Below are positions 8,385 through 16,518 of a stretch of 64,000 nucleotides of DNA, piece by piece. Source of the DNA: an uncultured Marvinbryantia sp. (GTDB lineage Bacteria > Bacillota > Clostridia > Lachnospirales > Lachnospiraceae); assembly GCF_905201705.1 (NCBI RefSeq), contig NZ_CAJKOX010000008.1, positions 62,001 through 126,000 on the forward strand. Direction: 5' to 3'. The notes under the pieces are model-generated. The model was given only the letters and a program-made list of their open reading frames with translations, ran no database searches and had not been told where the DNA came from. A program made the position numbers and the translations under genes. Position 1 is the first letter of the stretch, and every line of letters begins with the position of its first letter.

Positions 8385-8574
8385 TCCCGCGAGCAATGAG
8401 CCAAGTGCCGTGCTTGCACGAGCATTTGGCGAATGCCGCGAGGGTCAAAAACTCCGCTGCTCTGCAGCGTTGCAAGCGTGATACCCCGTTGCTTGCAGCG
8501 GGGTCTTTGATTTATGGCATTGATAATAACACTTCCTTTCAGGATAGATGAAAAGGAAATTCAAAACAAATGAG
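8385..8574. repeat. GC-rich extragenic repeat-like block with terminal hairpin
   Basis: This stretch has no credible gene. It is dense in short inverted repeats (gcttgcacgagc, ctgcagcg) and ends in a 10-bp stem (8483-8492 with 8495-8504) followed by TCTTTGATTT. The wording resembles extragenic repeats I associate with Lachnospiraceae genomes, but copy number cannot be judged from one window. Confidence 0.4.
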
Positions 8575-8601
8575 TTGCAAAAACTATGTTTATGTGATAA
8601 T
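8575..8601 (+). promoter_or_regulatory. Toxin promoter
   Basis: An extended -10 element TGTGATAAT (GATAAT at 8596-8601) is preceded by TTGCAA (8575-8580). The 15-bp spacing is short; a 17-bp alternative uses TAATCT at 8598. Expected start is near 8608, about 65 bases before the toxin ATG. Confidence 0.5.
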
Positions 8602-8672
8602 CTAAATAATAGACAACTGTGTAACAGGGTGGTGAGCCTCCCGTACTTGCAAAAGAAGGGAGGTGGTGTGAA

Positions 8673-8762
8673 ATGTCTGTATTCGAAGCGATTTCCTTAA
8701 TGGTTTCATTCGGTATATTCGTAGTAACACTGCTTGCTTACATAAATAGCGGGCGAAAATAA
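8673..8762 (+). CDS. Type I toxin, holin-like small membrane peptide
   Basis: A 29-residue peptide starting MSVFEAISLMVSFGIF, then a hydrophobic stretch to LAYI and a polar, basic tail NSGRK. It has one membrane span, as in small type I toxins annotated as putative holin-like toxins. A very strong ribosome binding site (AAGGGAGGTGG, 8656-8666) lies 8 bases upstream. Overexpressed peptides of this kind depolarise membranes. A convergent antisense promoter and shared repeats support the assignment. It is too short for routine gene calling. Confidence 0.75.
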   Translation: MSVFEAISLMVSFGIFVVTLLAYINSGRK

Positions 8763-8850
8763 AAATAAGCCTACCTTGTACTTAGCGGTCTGGGTAGGCT
8801 TATAGTCAACCACGGGAGGCTAACCACTTTGTGGGCGGTTGTTCTTCCTT
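8750..8850 (-). ncRNA. Antisense antitoxin RNA
   Basis: Predicted to start near 8850 from the minus-strand promoter at 8857-8885, run leftward across the flanking repeat and end at the hairpin 8765-8803, which on this strand is followed by a T-rich tract (ATTTTTATTTT). It overlaps the 3' end of the toxin message and carries a copy of the toxin leader repeat. It is inferred from sequence signals only. Confidence 0.6.
8765..8803 (-). terminator. Terminator shared by toxin and antisense RNAs
   Basis: An 11-bp perfect stem (8765-8775 with 8793-8803). On the minus strand it is followed by a T-rich tract, so it is a good terminator for the antisense RNA. On the plus strand the following bases are TAGTC, so it may end the toxin mRNA less efficiently. 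Confidence 0.8.
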
Positions 8851-8856
8851 ATTGTT

Positions 8857-8885
8857 ACTATAACATAGTTTGTGTTTTTGTTCAA
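8857..8885 (-). promoter_or_regulatory. Antisense RNA promoter
   Basis: On the minus strand TTGAAC (8885-8880) and TATAGT (8862-8857) are separated by 17 bp, close to sigma-A consensus. It fires away from the response regulator gene and toward the toxin. Confidence 0.75.
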
Positions 8886-8905
8886 GTTTTTTGTGAGGTT
8901 TGTTT

Positions 8906-9583
8906 ATGTTTTTTACGGATGTTTTATTAGTGGAGGATGACCAGGCAATCGTGGAGAATCTGACGGGTTTTCTGAAAGAGGAGGGGTTTCAGGTGACGGC
9001 GGTCTCCGGGCAGACAGATGCGCTGGAGGCGCTGGAAGAGCAGGAGTTTGCGCTGGTGCTCCTTGACGTCACGCTGGCGCAGGGGAACGGCTACAGCACC
9101 TGCACGGCGATCAAAAGCAGACTAGATATTCCAGTGATTTTTCTGACGGCGCTTGGTGATGAATTCAGTGTTGTGACGGGGCTTGACATGGGAGCGGATG
9201 ATTACATCAGCAAGCCGTTCCGCCCGCGCGAGCTGGTTTCACGCATGAAATCGGTGCTGCGCCGGAGCGGAAAAAGCCAGCCGGTGGTGAAGATCGGCGA
9301 TCTGTCGGTAGACATGGTGAAGGGAACGGTGGAAAAATCGGGCAAAGAGGTATACCTGTCTGCGATGGAGTACCGGCTGCTCCTTATCTTTCTGAACCAT
9401 CGCGGGATGGTGCTCACGCGCTCCGTGCTTCTGGAGGAAATCTGGGATGCGGCGGGCGAGTTTGTAAACGATAATACGCTGACGGTATATATCAAGCGCC
9501 TGCGGGAAAAGATCGAGGACAACCCGGCGGAGCCGAAAATTCTGCTTACCGTGCGGGGCATAGGTTACCGCCTGGGGACATAA
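8906..9583 (+). CDS. OmpR-family response regulator
   Basis: A 225-residue DNA-binding regulator. It has a receiver domain (VEDDQA, phospho-acceptor Asp in VLLDVTLAQGNG, Lys in YISKPF) and a C-terminal winged helix ending in TVRGIGYRLGT. ATG 8906 has GTGAGG seven bases upstream; a TTG at 8900 is less likely. It pairs with the kinase at 9671 and probably acts at the GTCA-repeat promoter before the ABC genes, as in modules that sense antimicrobial peptides or envelope stress. Confidence 0.93.
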   Translation: MFFTDVLLVEDDQAIVENLTGFLKEEGFQVTAVSGQTDALEALEEQEFALVLLDVTLAQGNGYSTCTAIKSRLDIPVIFLTALGDEFSVVTGLDMGADDYISKPFRPRELVSRMKSVLRRSGKSQPVVKIGDLSVDMVKGTVEKSGKEVYLSAMEYRLLLIFLNHRGMVLTRSVLLEEIWDAAGEFVNDNTLTVYIKRLREKIEDNPAEPKILLTVRGIGYRLGT

Positions 9584-9670
9584 AGGTACGGAATCGCTGC
9601 CAAATGCGGAGGATAATTGCGCGCCGGATATGAAAAATGCCGGGCAGGAGCGAAAAGGAGGAATGGGAAT

Positions 9671-10585
9671 ATGTGGCTGTTTTTAGCAGGTCTTGCGGTT
9701 GGGCTGTGCGCGGCGGCATATGCATATTACCGCTACCGTGTGCAGCGGCAGGAGCTGCGCAGGCTGAACGAAGAGATTGATCAGATCCTGCACGGCAATA
9801 CGCATCTGGAATTGAGCCGTTTTCGTGAGGGAGATATCAATGTCCTGCGCGACGAGATTTATAAAATGACGGTGCGCCTGCGGGAGCAGACGGAGCGGCT
9901 ATTGGAGGATAAGTGTAATCTGGCGGATGCCCTGGCGGACATTTCCCATCAGATCCGCACGCCGCTCACTTCTCTGAATCTGATGAATGCCCGGCTTATG
10001 GGCGGCGGGCTGACCGGGGAGGAGCGGCAGCGCATCTGTCTGGATATGCGCAAAATGCTGGAGCGGATTGAATGGCTGGTGACATCGCTTCTGAAGATGT
10101 CGAAGCTGGAGGCGGACGCGATTACCTTTAATATAGAAGAAATCCGCATGGAAGAGTTTGCGGGGGCGGCGCTGGAGCCGTTTCGCATCCAGGCGGAAAT
10201 CCGCGATATCCAGATGGAAACAGAGGGGGAAGCGAATGTCTCTTTTTGGGGCGACCGTGCCTGGACGCTGGAGGCTGTCGGGAATATTATTAAAAACTGC
10301 ATGGAGTATACGCCGGAGGGCGGCAGCATCCTTGTTGCCTGGGAGGAAAATCCGCTGTATGTGCAGCTTGCCGTCAAGGACAGCGGTCCGGGCATCGCAC
10401 CGGAGGATCTGCCGCATCTGTTTGAGCGCTTTTACCGCGGGAAAAATGCCGGGGAAGGGAGCTTTGGCATTGGACTTTCGCTGGCACAGATGATCATCAG
10501 CCGTGAAAACGGCGTAATCCGTGCGGAAAATGTGCCGGAGGGCGGAAGCCGCTTTACCGTGCGGTTTTATAAGAGCACGGTCTGA
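9671..10585 (+). CDS. Sensor histidine kinase, short N-terminus
   Basis: A 304-residue kinase with a single N-terminal membrane segment (LFLAGLAVGLCAAAYAYY), no obvious extracellular sensor domain and a HAMP-like linker. The H-box is DISHQIRTPLTSL, followed by an N-box (NIIKNCMEY) and G-boxes (DSGPGIAPEDL, FGIGLSLAQ). AGGAGG (9656-9661) sits 9 bases before ATG 9671. Kinases with so little outside the membrane often sense through a partner, here plausibly the FtsX-type exporter encoded downstream. Confidence 0.9.
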   Translation: MWLFLAGLAVGLCAAAYAYYRYRVQRQELRRLNEEIDQILHGNTHLELSRFREGDINVLRDEIYKMTVRLREQTERLLEDKCNLADALADISHQIRTPLTSLNLMNARLMGGGLTGEERQRICLDMRKMLERIEWLVTSLLKMSKLEADAITFNIEEIRMEEFAGAALEPFRIQAEIRDIQMETEGEANVSFWGDRAWTLEAVGNIIKNCMEYTPEGGSILVAWEENPLYVQLAVKDSGPGIAPEDLPHLFERFYRGKNAGEGSFGIGLSLAQMIISRENGVIRAENVPEGGSRFTVRFYKSTV

Positions 10586-10591
10586 GGAATA

Positions 10592-10644
10592 TGACAAATC
10601 TGTCACTTTACAGTCATGGTACTGTCATCTGCGGATTTTATACT
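10592..10644 (+). promoter_or_regulatory. Response-regulator-type promoter of the ABC exporter genes
   Basis: Three GTCA cores lie exactly 11 bp apart (10602-10605, 10613-10616, 10624-10627). The first is part of a palindrome with TGACA at 10592-10596. The -10 is TATACT (10639-10644), and the repeats cover the -35 region, where no consensus -35 exists. Helically phased direct repeats replacing a -35 are typical of activation by OmpR-family regulators, so 8906-9583 is the likely activator. Confidence 0.65.
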
Positions 10645-10739
10645 GTAAGCATAAAAAGAGGCGCGGCACAAAGCCCGCCCGCAAAAGTACGGGCGGGGAG
10701 GAAAAAGCGGACTGCGCACATGCAGAAGGGAGCGGTATC

Positions 10740-11423
10740 ATGGAGATATTGAAGGTAGAGCATCTGTCGAAGGTGTATGGAAAAGGGGAAAACGCGGTGG
10801 CTGCCCTGCGGGACGTGTCCTTTTCCGTGGACAAAGGGGAATTTGTGGCGATCATCGGTTCCTCCGGTTCCGGAAAATCGACGCTGATCCATCTGATCGG
10901 CGGGGTGGATCGTCCGACGGGCGGAAAGGTTTTTGTGGACGGCAAAGACGTTTACGCGCAGGACGAGGAGGCGCTGGCGATCTTCCGGCGCAGACAGGTG
11001 GGGCTGATCTATCAGTTTTACAATCTGATCCCGGTGCTGGATGTGGTGGAGAATATGACGCTGCCGGTACTGATGGACGGCAGGCAGGTAAACGAAGAGC
11101 GTCTGCAGGAAATGCTGGACATTCTCGGTCTGGAGAATCGCAGGCATCATCTGCCGAACCAGCTTTCGGGCGGACAGCAGCAGAGGGTTTCTATTGGAAG
11201 AGCGCTGATGAACGCACCCGCCCTGGTGCTCGCGGATGAGCCGACGGGAAATCTGGACTCGGCAAACAGCCGGGAGATCATGCAGCTTCTGCGCTATTCT
11301 AATGAAAAGTACCGGCAGACGATGATCGTGATCACCCATGACGAGAGCATTGCCCTGCAGGCGGACCGCGTGCTGGAGCTGGAAGATGGCAGCATTGTGC
11401 GAAATGAGGTGATCCGCAGATGA
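10740..11423 (+). CDS. ABC exporter ATP-binding protein (MacB/LolD type)
   Basis: A 227-residue single-NBD ATPase of the family that pairs with FtsX-type permeases. Motifs are Walker A GSSGSGKST, Q-loop YQFYNLIP, signature LSGGQQQRVSIGRAL, Walker B LVLADEPTGNLDS and switch His in VITHDE. ATG 10740 has AAGGGAG seven bases upstream. The stop overlaps the permease start by 4 bases (ATGA), indicating coupled translation. It probably powers peptide resistance or substrate extrusion. Confidence 0.93.
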   Translation: MEILKVEHLSKVYGKGENAVAALRDVSFSVDKGEFVAIIGSSGSGKSTLIHLIGGVDRPTGGKVFVDGKDVYAQDEEALAIFRRRQVGLIYQFYNLIPVLDVVENMTLPVLMDGRQVNEERLQEMLDILGLENRRHHLPNQLSGGQQQRVSIGRALMNAPALVLADEPTGNLDSANSREIMQLLRYSNEKYRQTMIVITHDESIALQADRVLELEDGSIVRNEVIRR

Positions 11424-14137
11424 AAAATATTTTTTCTGTCATCACCTTAAAAACAATGCGCCAGAACCGCACGCGGACGATCGTCACCATTATCGGCGTT
11501 ATTTTATCGACGGCGATGATCACGGCGGTGACGACCTTTGGAATGAGCATTCTCGGATTTCTGCGCGATTATGAAATCGAGCGGAGCGGAAACTGGCACG
11601 TCATGGCGCAAAGCGTTCCCTCGGGAAAGGTGACAGAGCTCACTGGGGATGAGCGTGTGGAGGCTGCCGTGCGCATGGAGGAGCTCGGCTGCATAAAATG
11701 GGATAAGGCGATGGATAAAGGAAACGCCTGGGGTTATCTCTGTCTGGAGAGTCTTCCGGCAGAACGGCAGGATATTTTACCTGTTACGCTGCGGGAGGGA
11801 AGGCTGCCGGAAAATGAGAACGAAATCATTATCCCGTCGTATCTGGCGGTCAATGAGCCGGCCGGAGAGGAGACAAAGGTCGGCGATGTGCTGGAGGTGG
11901 AGGCGGGAGACGTTTATATAGACGGTGAGCGCCTTTCTCCGGCAGTCTATGTGGAAAACGAGCTGGCGGGAACGGAAACGCTGGAAAATACCAGGAAGCT
12001 GATGCTGACGGTAGTGGGCGTGTACGATTATGTTTCGTTTGAGACATACTGGAATGCTATCGCCACATTTATGGTGTATTGCGGTCCGGTTTCGCAGCCG
12101 TCCGCGTATGCGGATGTGCTGGTGCGCATGAAGGATGCGCGGGAGGTTTACCGCTTTACAGAGGACATGGAGGGAATCGCAAAGAAGTATTCCTTTAACA
12201 GCTCGCTGCTGCAGTGGGAGGGCGCGGCTGACAACAGTAATTATCAGAGCGTACTGACAGGGCTGGTGGCGATTGTGACCGGACTGATTATGGTCGGAGC
12301 AGTTTCACTGATTTACAATGCATTTTCCATTTCCCTGCGGGAGCGGACAACGCAGTTCGGACTGCTTTCCTCTATCGGTGCGACAAAAAGACAGCTTCGC
12401 CGGTCGCTGCTTTATGAGGCGTTTTATGTAAGTATTATCGGGATTCCTGTCGGTGTGCTTTCGGGAATCGTGGGAATCGGCATCACGCTGCGGTATGTCA
12501 GCTACGGAATTACCGGGATGATGCACGGCGTACAGCGTCAGATCGCGCTGAGAACGTCGGCACCGGTGCTTGCGCTTACCGTGCTGCTGGCGCTTCTGAC
12601 AGTGCTTCTGTCTGCCTGGGTGCCGTCCCGGCGCGTCCGCAAAATCTCTCCGATAGAAGCGATCCGCGCCAGCCGGGATATCAGGGTTTCGCCGCAGAAG
12701 ATGCCGGCAAAGGGAAGACTGGCGGGACTGTTCGGGCTCTCTGGTATGCTTGCCGACAAAAATTACCGCAGAGACCGCAAAAAATACCGGAGTACGATTT
12801 TCTCACTCACGCTCAGCATTGTACTGTTTGTCTCGGCAATGAGCGTCAGCGATGCTCTGAAAAGAACCGGCTCCTTTGTTCTGGAGGCGCCGGAGGTGGA
12901 GCTGCAGTATGTGGTCGACAGCTATCCGGAAGGGCAGACGCGGGAGAGCATCCGGACGCTTCTTACAGAGCAGGATGGCGTGCAGAAGGTGATCTGCTAT
13001 CAGAGCGGCGTCCGGTATCTGGGATTTACGCAGAAGGTGCTGGAGGAGCAGGTGGAAATGAAGGATTACAGTACGCCGACGCTGCTTGAAGGAGAGCAGG
13101 CGGGAGCGGTTCTGGCGTATGTTCTCATCCTGCCGGACGATTTGTTTGACGCGGCGCTGCGGGGGCAGGGGCTGGACCCGGCGGATTATCACGGACAGGA
13201 AATGCTGACGGCGGCGGTCTATGACACATACCGGTATTTTAACCCGGAAACAGAGCGCTATGAGCGGTATGAAATGTTTTCAGAGCTTCCGGCGGCATGT
13301 GAGATGGGATGGCTGGAAACGATACAGAAAACGGGAAGCGGTACAGATGATGAGGCCGGTGCAGAGAGGGAAAGCGGCGCGGAAGAGGAAACTGGTGCAG
13401 CGGACGAAAGCGGCGGAGGGGAGGAAGTGCTGGTGCTGAACCGGCAGAATTCTCTGGTGCTGCAGGGCAGGCTGCAGGAGCTGCCGGAAGGAATCGTGGA
13501 CAGCTATGAGAATTCTCCACGCGTGTTGGTGCCGGAGAGCGAGGCGCAGCGCTGGAATCTGACGGCGGAGGAATCCGGGGGATTTTCCGAACGTTTTTCA
13601 ATCATGTGCAGCGATTACCGGACTCTGTATGAGAAGCTGGAGGAGGACGGGAAAGAGATGGGGCTGCCGGATGTCAGCGGGCAGACGCTGCTCAATCTGG
13701 CGGCGCAGTACGAGCAGGACAGAAGCTTTCTGATGGCGATGGATATCCTGTCTTTCGGGTTTGTGACGCTGCTGACACTGGTGGCGGCGGCAAACGCCTT
13801 CAACACGATCTCCACCAATCTGCTGCTGCGGAGACGGGAATTTGCGATGCTGCGCTCCATGGGAATGTCCGGGCGCGGGATGCGAAGGATGATGTGCTTT
13901 GAGAGTCTGATCTACAGTTTGCATTCCCTCATTCCGGGCGTGGTGCTGGCGACGGGCGTCAGCTATCTGGTGTATCTGGTGCTCCATGTGGGAGCGGATA
14001 CGGTATTTCGGATTCCGTGGACGGCAATCGGGCTTGCTGCAGTGGGAGTATTCCTGATCGTATCGGGAACTATTGCGCTGACGATGCGGACGATACGGAA
14101 GGCAAACATCTGCGAGGAGCTGAAGATGAATGAGTAA
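11420..14137 (+). CDS. FtsX-type ABC permease, two FtsX domains
   Basis: A 905-residue permease. It has an N-terminal membrane segment, an extracellular domain, an FtsX membrane domain (about residues 275-415), a second long extracellular region and a second FtsX domain at the C-terminus (LLTLVAAANAFNTISTNLLL onward). The second extracellular part has an acidic low-complexity linker (positions 13340-13430, rich in Glu, Gly, Ser, Ala). This is the usual layout of mechanotransmission-type transporters linked to two-component systems. The substrate cannot be read from sequence. Confidence 0.88.
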   Translation: MKNIFSVITLKTMRQNRTRTIVTIIGVILSTAMITAVTTFGMSILGFLRDYEIERSGNWHVMAQSVPSGKVTELTGDERVEAAVRMEELGCIKWDKAMDKGNAWGYLCLESLPAERQDILPVTLREGRLPENENEIIIPSYLAVNEPAGEETKVGDVLEVEAGDVYIDGERLSPAVYVENELAGTETLENTRKLMLTVVGVYDYVSFETYWNAIATFMVYCGPVSQPSAYADVLVRMKDAREVYRFTEDMEGIAKKYSFNSSLLQWEGAADNSNYQSVLTGLVAIVTGLIMVGAVSLIYNAFSISLRERTTQFGLLSSIGATKRQLRRSLLYEAFYVSIIGIPVGVLSGIVGIGITLRYVSYGITGMMHGVQRQIALRTSAPVLALTVLLALLTVLLSAWVPSRRVRKISPIEAIRASRDIRVSPQKMPAKGRLAGLFGLSGMLADKNYRRDRKKYRSTIFSLTLSIVLFVSAMSVSDALKRTGSFVLEAPEVELQYVVDSYPEGQTRESIRTLLTEQDGVQKVICYQSGVRYLGFTQKVLEEQVEMKDYSTPTLLEGEQAGAVLAYVLILPDDLFDAALRGQGLDPADYHGQEMLTAAVYDTYRYFNPETERYERYEMFSELPAACEMGWLETIQKTGSGTDDEAGAERESGAEEETGAADESGGGEEVLVLNRQNSLVLQGRLQELPEGIVDSYENSPRVLVPESEAQRWNLTAEESGGFSERFSIMCSDYRTLYEKLEEDGKEMGLPDVSGQTLLNLAAQYEQDRSFLMAMDILSFGFVTLLTLVAAANAFNTISTNLLLRRREFAMLRSMGMSGRGMRRMMCFESLIYSLHSLIPGVVLATGVSYLVYLVLHVGADTVFRIPWTAIGLAAVGVFLIVSGTIALTMRTIRKANICEELKMNE

Positions 14138-14156
14138 GGCGCTGGATGGAAAAACG

Positions 14157-14182
14157 GTACTGTTTACTCCATTCACAGCAAC
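14157..14182 (-). repeat. Extragenic palindromic repeat, copy 1
   Basis: A 26-bp imperfect palindrome. Its reverse complement matches the 27-bp elements at 38271-38297 and 42497-42523 at most positions (GTT-CTG at one end, ACAGTA-C at the other). It lies 20 bases after the permease stop codon. Confidence 0.55.
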
Positions 14183-14320
14183 CTTCGCGTCGCAGCAGGT
14201 GTCTGAGGCTGGCGTGAACAGTAGGAAAAATAGCAGTGTCATGATATGAGCGGCGGCAAACTGTATGCGATTTGCAAGATTTTTGATAAGATAGCAGAAG
14301 AAAAAGAAAATACTGCATGA

Positions 14321-14326
14321 TATAAT
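14321..14326 (+). promoter_or_regulatory. Promoter -10 of the GH78 gene
   Basis: A perfect TATAAT 35 bases before the start codon. The -35 region 17 bp upstream (AAGAAA, 14298-14303) is poor, suggesting an activator. The rest of the 14138-14360 gap holds only the palindromic repeat. Confidence 0.5.
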
Positions 14327-14360
14327 AAGGGAAACGTAAAACGGGCAGGGGGACAAGACG

Positions 14361-16478
14361 ATGAAAACATTTGCTCCCGTCTGGTATACGATTCCCTTAT
14401 TTTTGCAGTCACATCCGGTTTCGGTTTTTCATAAGGAACAGGAGGAACCAAAGGAAACCGCTATGGGGGTAAAAAATCTCCATGTGCTTGCCAGAGCGGA
14501 ATACACTGCGAAAAAAGGAACGCGTGCCAGACTGCGGATATCTGCGGATGACTACTATAAATTATATATCAACGGCAAATTTGCTGCCCAGGGACCGGCG
14601 CCCGGATACCCGGAGCATTCCTACTATAATGAGCTGGATATCACAGAGTATCTGAAAGAAGGCAAGAATGTCCTTGCCGTGCATCTTTACTACCAGGGGC
14701 TGATCAACCGGGTGTGGAACAGCGGGGACAACCGTTTCGGCGTCGGCGCCAGGATCGGCAGCTATTCGTCGGATGAGGAGACGGAGAGCTGGGAAGAACC
14801 CTGCTGGCGATACTGCATCACGGAGGCATACAGCGGCGGCGTGATTGGTTATGACACGCAGTTTCTGGAAAATTTTGACGGAAGACTGTGGGAGGACGAC
14901 TGGAACCAAAAGGAGTTTGACGATTCCTCCTGGGAAAAGATGGTTCCGGCTCCGTGGGCGGACTATCACTTTGAGGAAGAACCGGCTGTGCTTCTGGAGG
15001 TTTCCCGCTGTGATCCGGAGACGGTAATCCGCAGAGAGGACGGGAGCTGGTTTATCGACATGGGAAGCGAGATCGCAGGCAGCCTTTGCATGACCGCTCT
15101 TGGAGCGGAGGGCGCATCGGTTATCGTCCGCTGCGGCGAGGAGCTTACCGGGGAAGGAAATGTGCGCTATGAGATGCGCTGCAACTGCACCTATGAGGAA
15201 ACGTGGACGTTCGGCGAGGGGGTTCACACGCTGGAGCCGTATGACTACAAGGCGTTCCGGTACGCCGAGCTGCTGCCGCAGAACGGAGCCAGGATACAGA
15301 AGGTATATGCAGCCCTGCGGCACTACCCGTTTGACGAAAGTCTGTCGGATTTTCAGTGTGGGGACAAGCGTCTGGAGCGGATTTTTGCATTGTGCAAAAA
15401 CACGATCAGGCATGGCGTGCAGGAGGGCTTTCTCGATTGCCCGTCGCGGGAGAAGGGACAGTATCTCGGCGACGCGATCGTGTCCGCCCATGCTCATGCA
15501 TGGCTGAGCGGAAGCACGGCGCTGCTGCGGAAATGCATCCGGCAGTTTGTATGGACGGATGTGATCTGTCCGGGGCTGATGGGTGTGGCGCCCGGCTCCA
15601 TGATGCAGGAGATTTCGGAATTTTCGCTTTTGTGGCCGGAGCTTCTGCTGACAGATTATCGTTTTACGGGTGACCGGGAATTTTTGCGGGAATGCTATCC
15701 GGCAGTGAAGGCGATGCTGCGGCATTTTTCGCAGTATGCACGGGCGGACGGGCTTTTAGAACAGGTGGCGGATAAATGGAATATGGTGGACTGGCCGGAA
15801 AACCTGCGTGACGACTATGATTTCTGCCTGAGCAGACCGGTGGTGGCTCCCGGCTGTCACAATGTGATCAACGCGCTATATATTGGCTCGGTGAAAATGC
15901 TCTGTGAGATAGAAGAAATTCTGGGATATGCGCCCTCTGCCGACTGGAGGTCCCTGAAGGAGGCTTATGTCGAAGCTTTTTACCGCAGGGATAAACGGCT
16001 TTTTGCAGACAGCGAAACCAGCAGCCACTGTGCGATGCACTCGAATGTCTACGCGCTGTATTTTGGCCTGGAACCGGAAGGAGCGGCGGAGCATATCTGT
16101 GATTTTCTGGTGCAGAAGGGCTTTGCCTGCGGCGTGTGGACAAGCTATTTTGTGCTGAGGGCGCTTGCGGGAAGAGGGCGCTATGAGGAGGTATACCATC
16201 TGCTGGTGAACGAATCGGAGCACGGCTGGATGAACATGCTCCGGGAGGGCGCGACCACCTGCTTTGAGGCATGGGGGAAGGAGCAGAAGTGGAACACCAG
16301 TCTCTGTCATCCGTGGGCGTGCGCGCCGCTGATCGTGGTGATCGAGGAGCTGGCGGGAATCACGCTCCGCCCGGAGAGCGAAGCCGGGTATGAGGTGAAG
16401 AGTCATTTCCCGAAGGAAGCCGGGAAATTCTATTTAAAGGTACCGTTTCGCGGAAGCATTATCCGCCAGCGCGGTTAG
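14361..16478 (+). CDS. GH78-family alpha-L-rhamnosidase-like enzyme
   Basis: A 705-residue protein without a signal peptide, so it acts on imported oligosaccharides. The N-terminal third is a beta-sandwich region (KLYINGKFAAQGPAPGYPEH, like the N-terminal domains of GH78). The C-terminal two thirds is an (alpha/alpha)6 barrel with the family motif DCPSREKGQYLGDA and, later, WNMVDWPEN. A Gly- and Cys-rich AWGKEQKWNTSLCHPW segment closes the barrel. Neighbours with GUS, DUF2264 and CUT1 genes suggest a rhamnose- and uronate-containing substrate. Family membership is clear; specificity for rhamnose is inferred. Confidence 0.82.
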   Translation: MKTFAPVWYTIPLFLQSHPVSVFHKEQEEPKETAMGVKNLHVLARAEYTAKKGTRARLRISADDYYKLYINGKFAAQGPAPGYPEHSYYNELDITEYLKEGKNVLAVHLYYQGLINRVWNSGDNRFGVGARIGSYSSDEETESWEEPCWRYCITEAYSGGVIGYDTQFLENFDGRLWEDDWNQKEFDDSSWEKMVPAPWADYHFEEEPAVLLEVSRCDPETVIRREDGSWFIDMGSEIAGSLCMTALGAEGASVIVRCGEELTGEGNVRYEMRCNCTYEETWTFGEGVHTLEPYDYKAFRYAELLPQNGARIQKVYAALRHYPFDESLSDFQCGDKRLERIFALCKNTIRHGVQEGFLDCPSREKGQYLGDAIVSAHAHAWLSGSTALLRKCIRQFVWTDVICPGLMGVAPGSMMQEISEFSLLWPELLLTDYRFTGDREFLRECYPAVKAMLRHFSQYARADGLLEQVADKWNMVDWPENLRDDYDFCLSRPVVAPGCHNVINALYIGSVKMLCEIEEILGYAPSADWRSLKEAYVEAFYRRDKRLFADSETSSHCAMHSNVYALYFGLEPEGAAEHICDFLVQKGFACGVWTSYFVLRALAGRGRYEEVYHLLVNESEHGWMNMLREGATTCFEAWGKEQKWNTSLCHPWACAPLIVVIEELAGITLRPESEAGYEVKSHFPKEAGKFYLKVPFRGSIIRQRG

Positions 16479-16518
16479 GAAGAGGAAAGCTTGCATTTAT
16501 AGAAAGGGGAAGAGAACG

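Larger units (their letters stand above)
8635..8821. repeat. Inverted repeats flanking the toxin gene
   Basis: AGCCTCCCGT (8635-8644, toxin 5' UTR) and ACGGGAGGCT (8812-8821) are exact reverse complements. The antisense RNA therefore carries a copy of the toxin leader sequence. This shared-repeat layout is typical of par/Fst-type type I systems, where repeats nucleate pairing of the two RNAs. Confidence 0.65.

Noticed and set aside
14562..15725. Long minus-strand open frame inside the GH78 gene
   Set aside because: It has no Shine-Dalgarno or promoter, and its composition is that of a reverse reading of a GC-rich gene. The plus-strand frame carries clear GH78 motifs.
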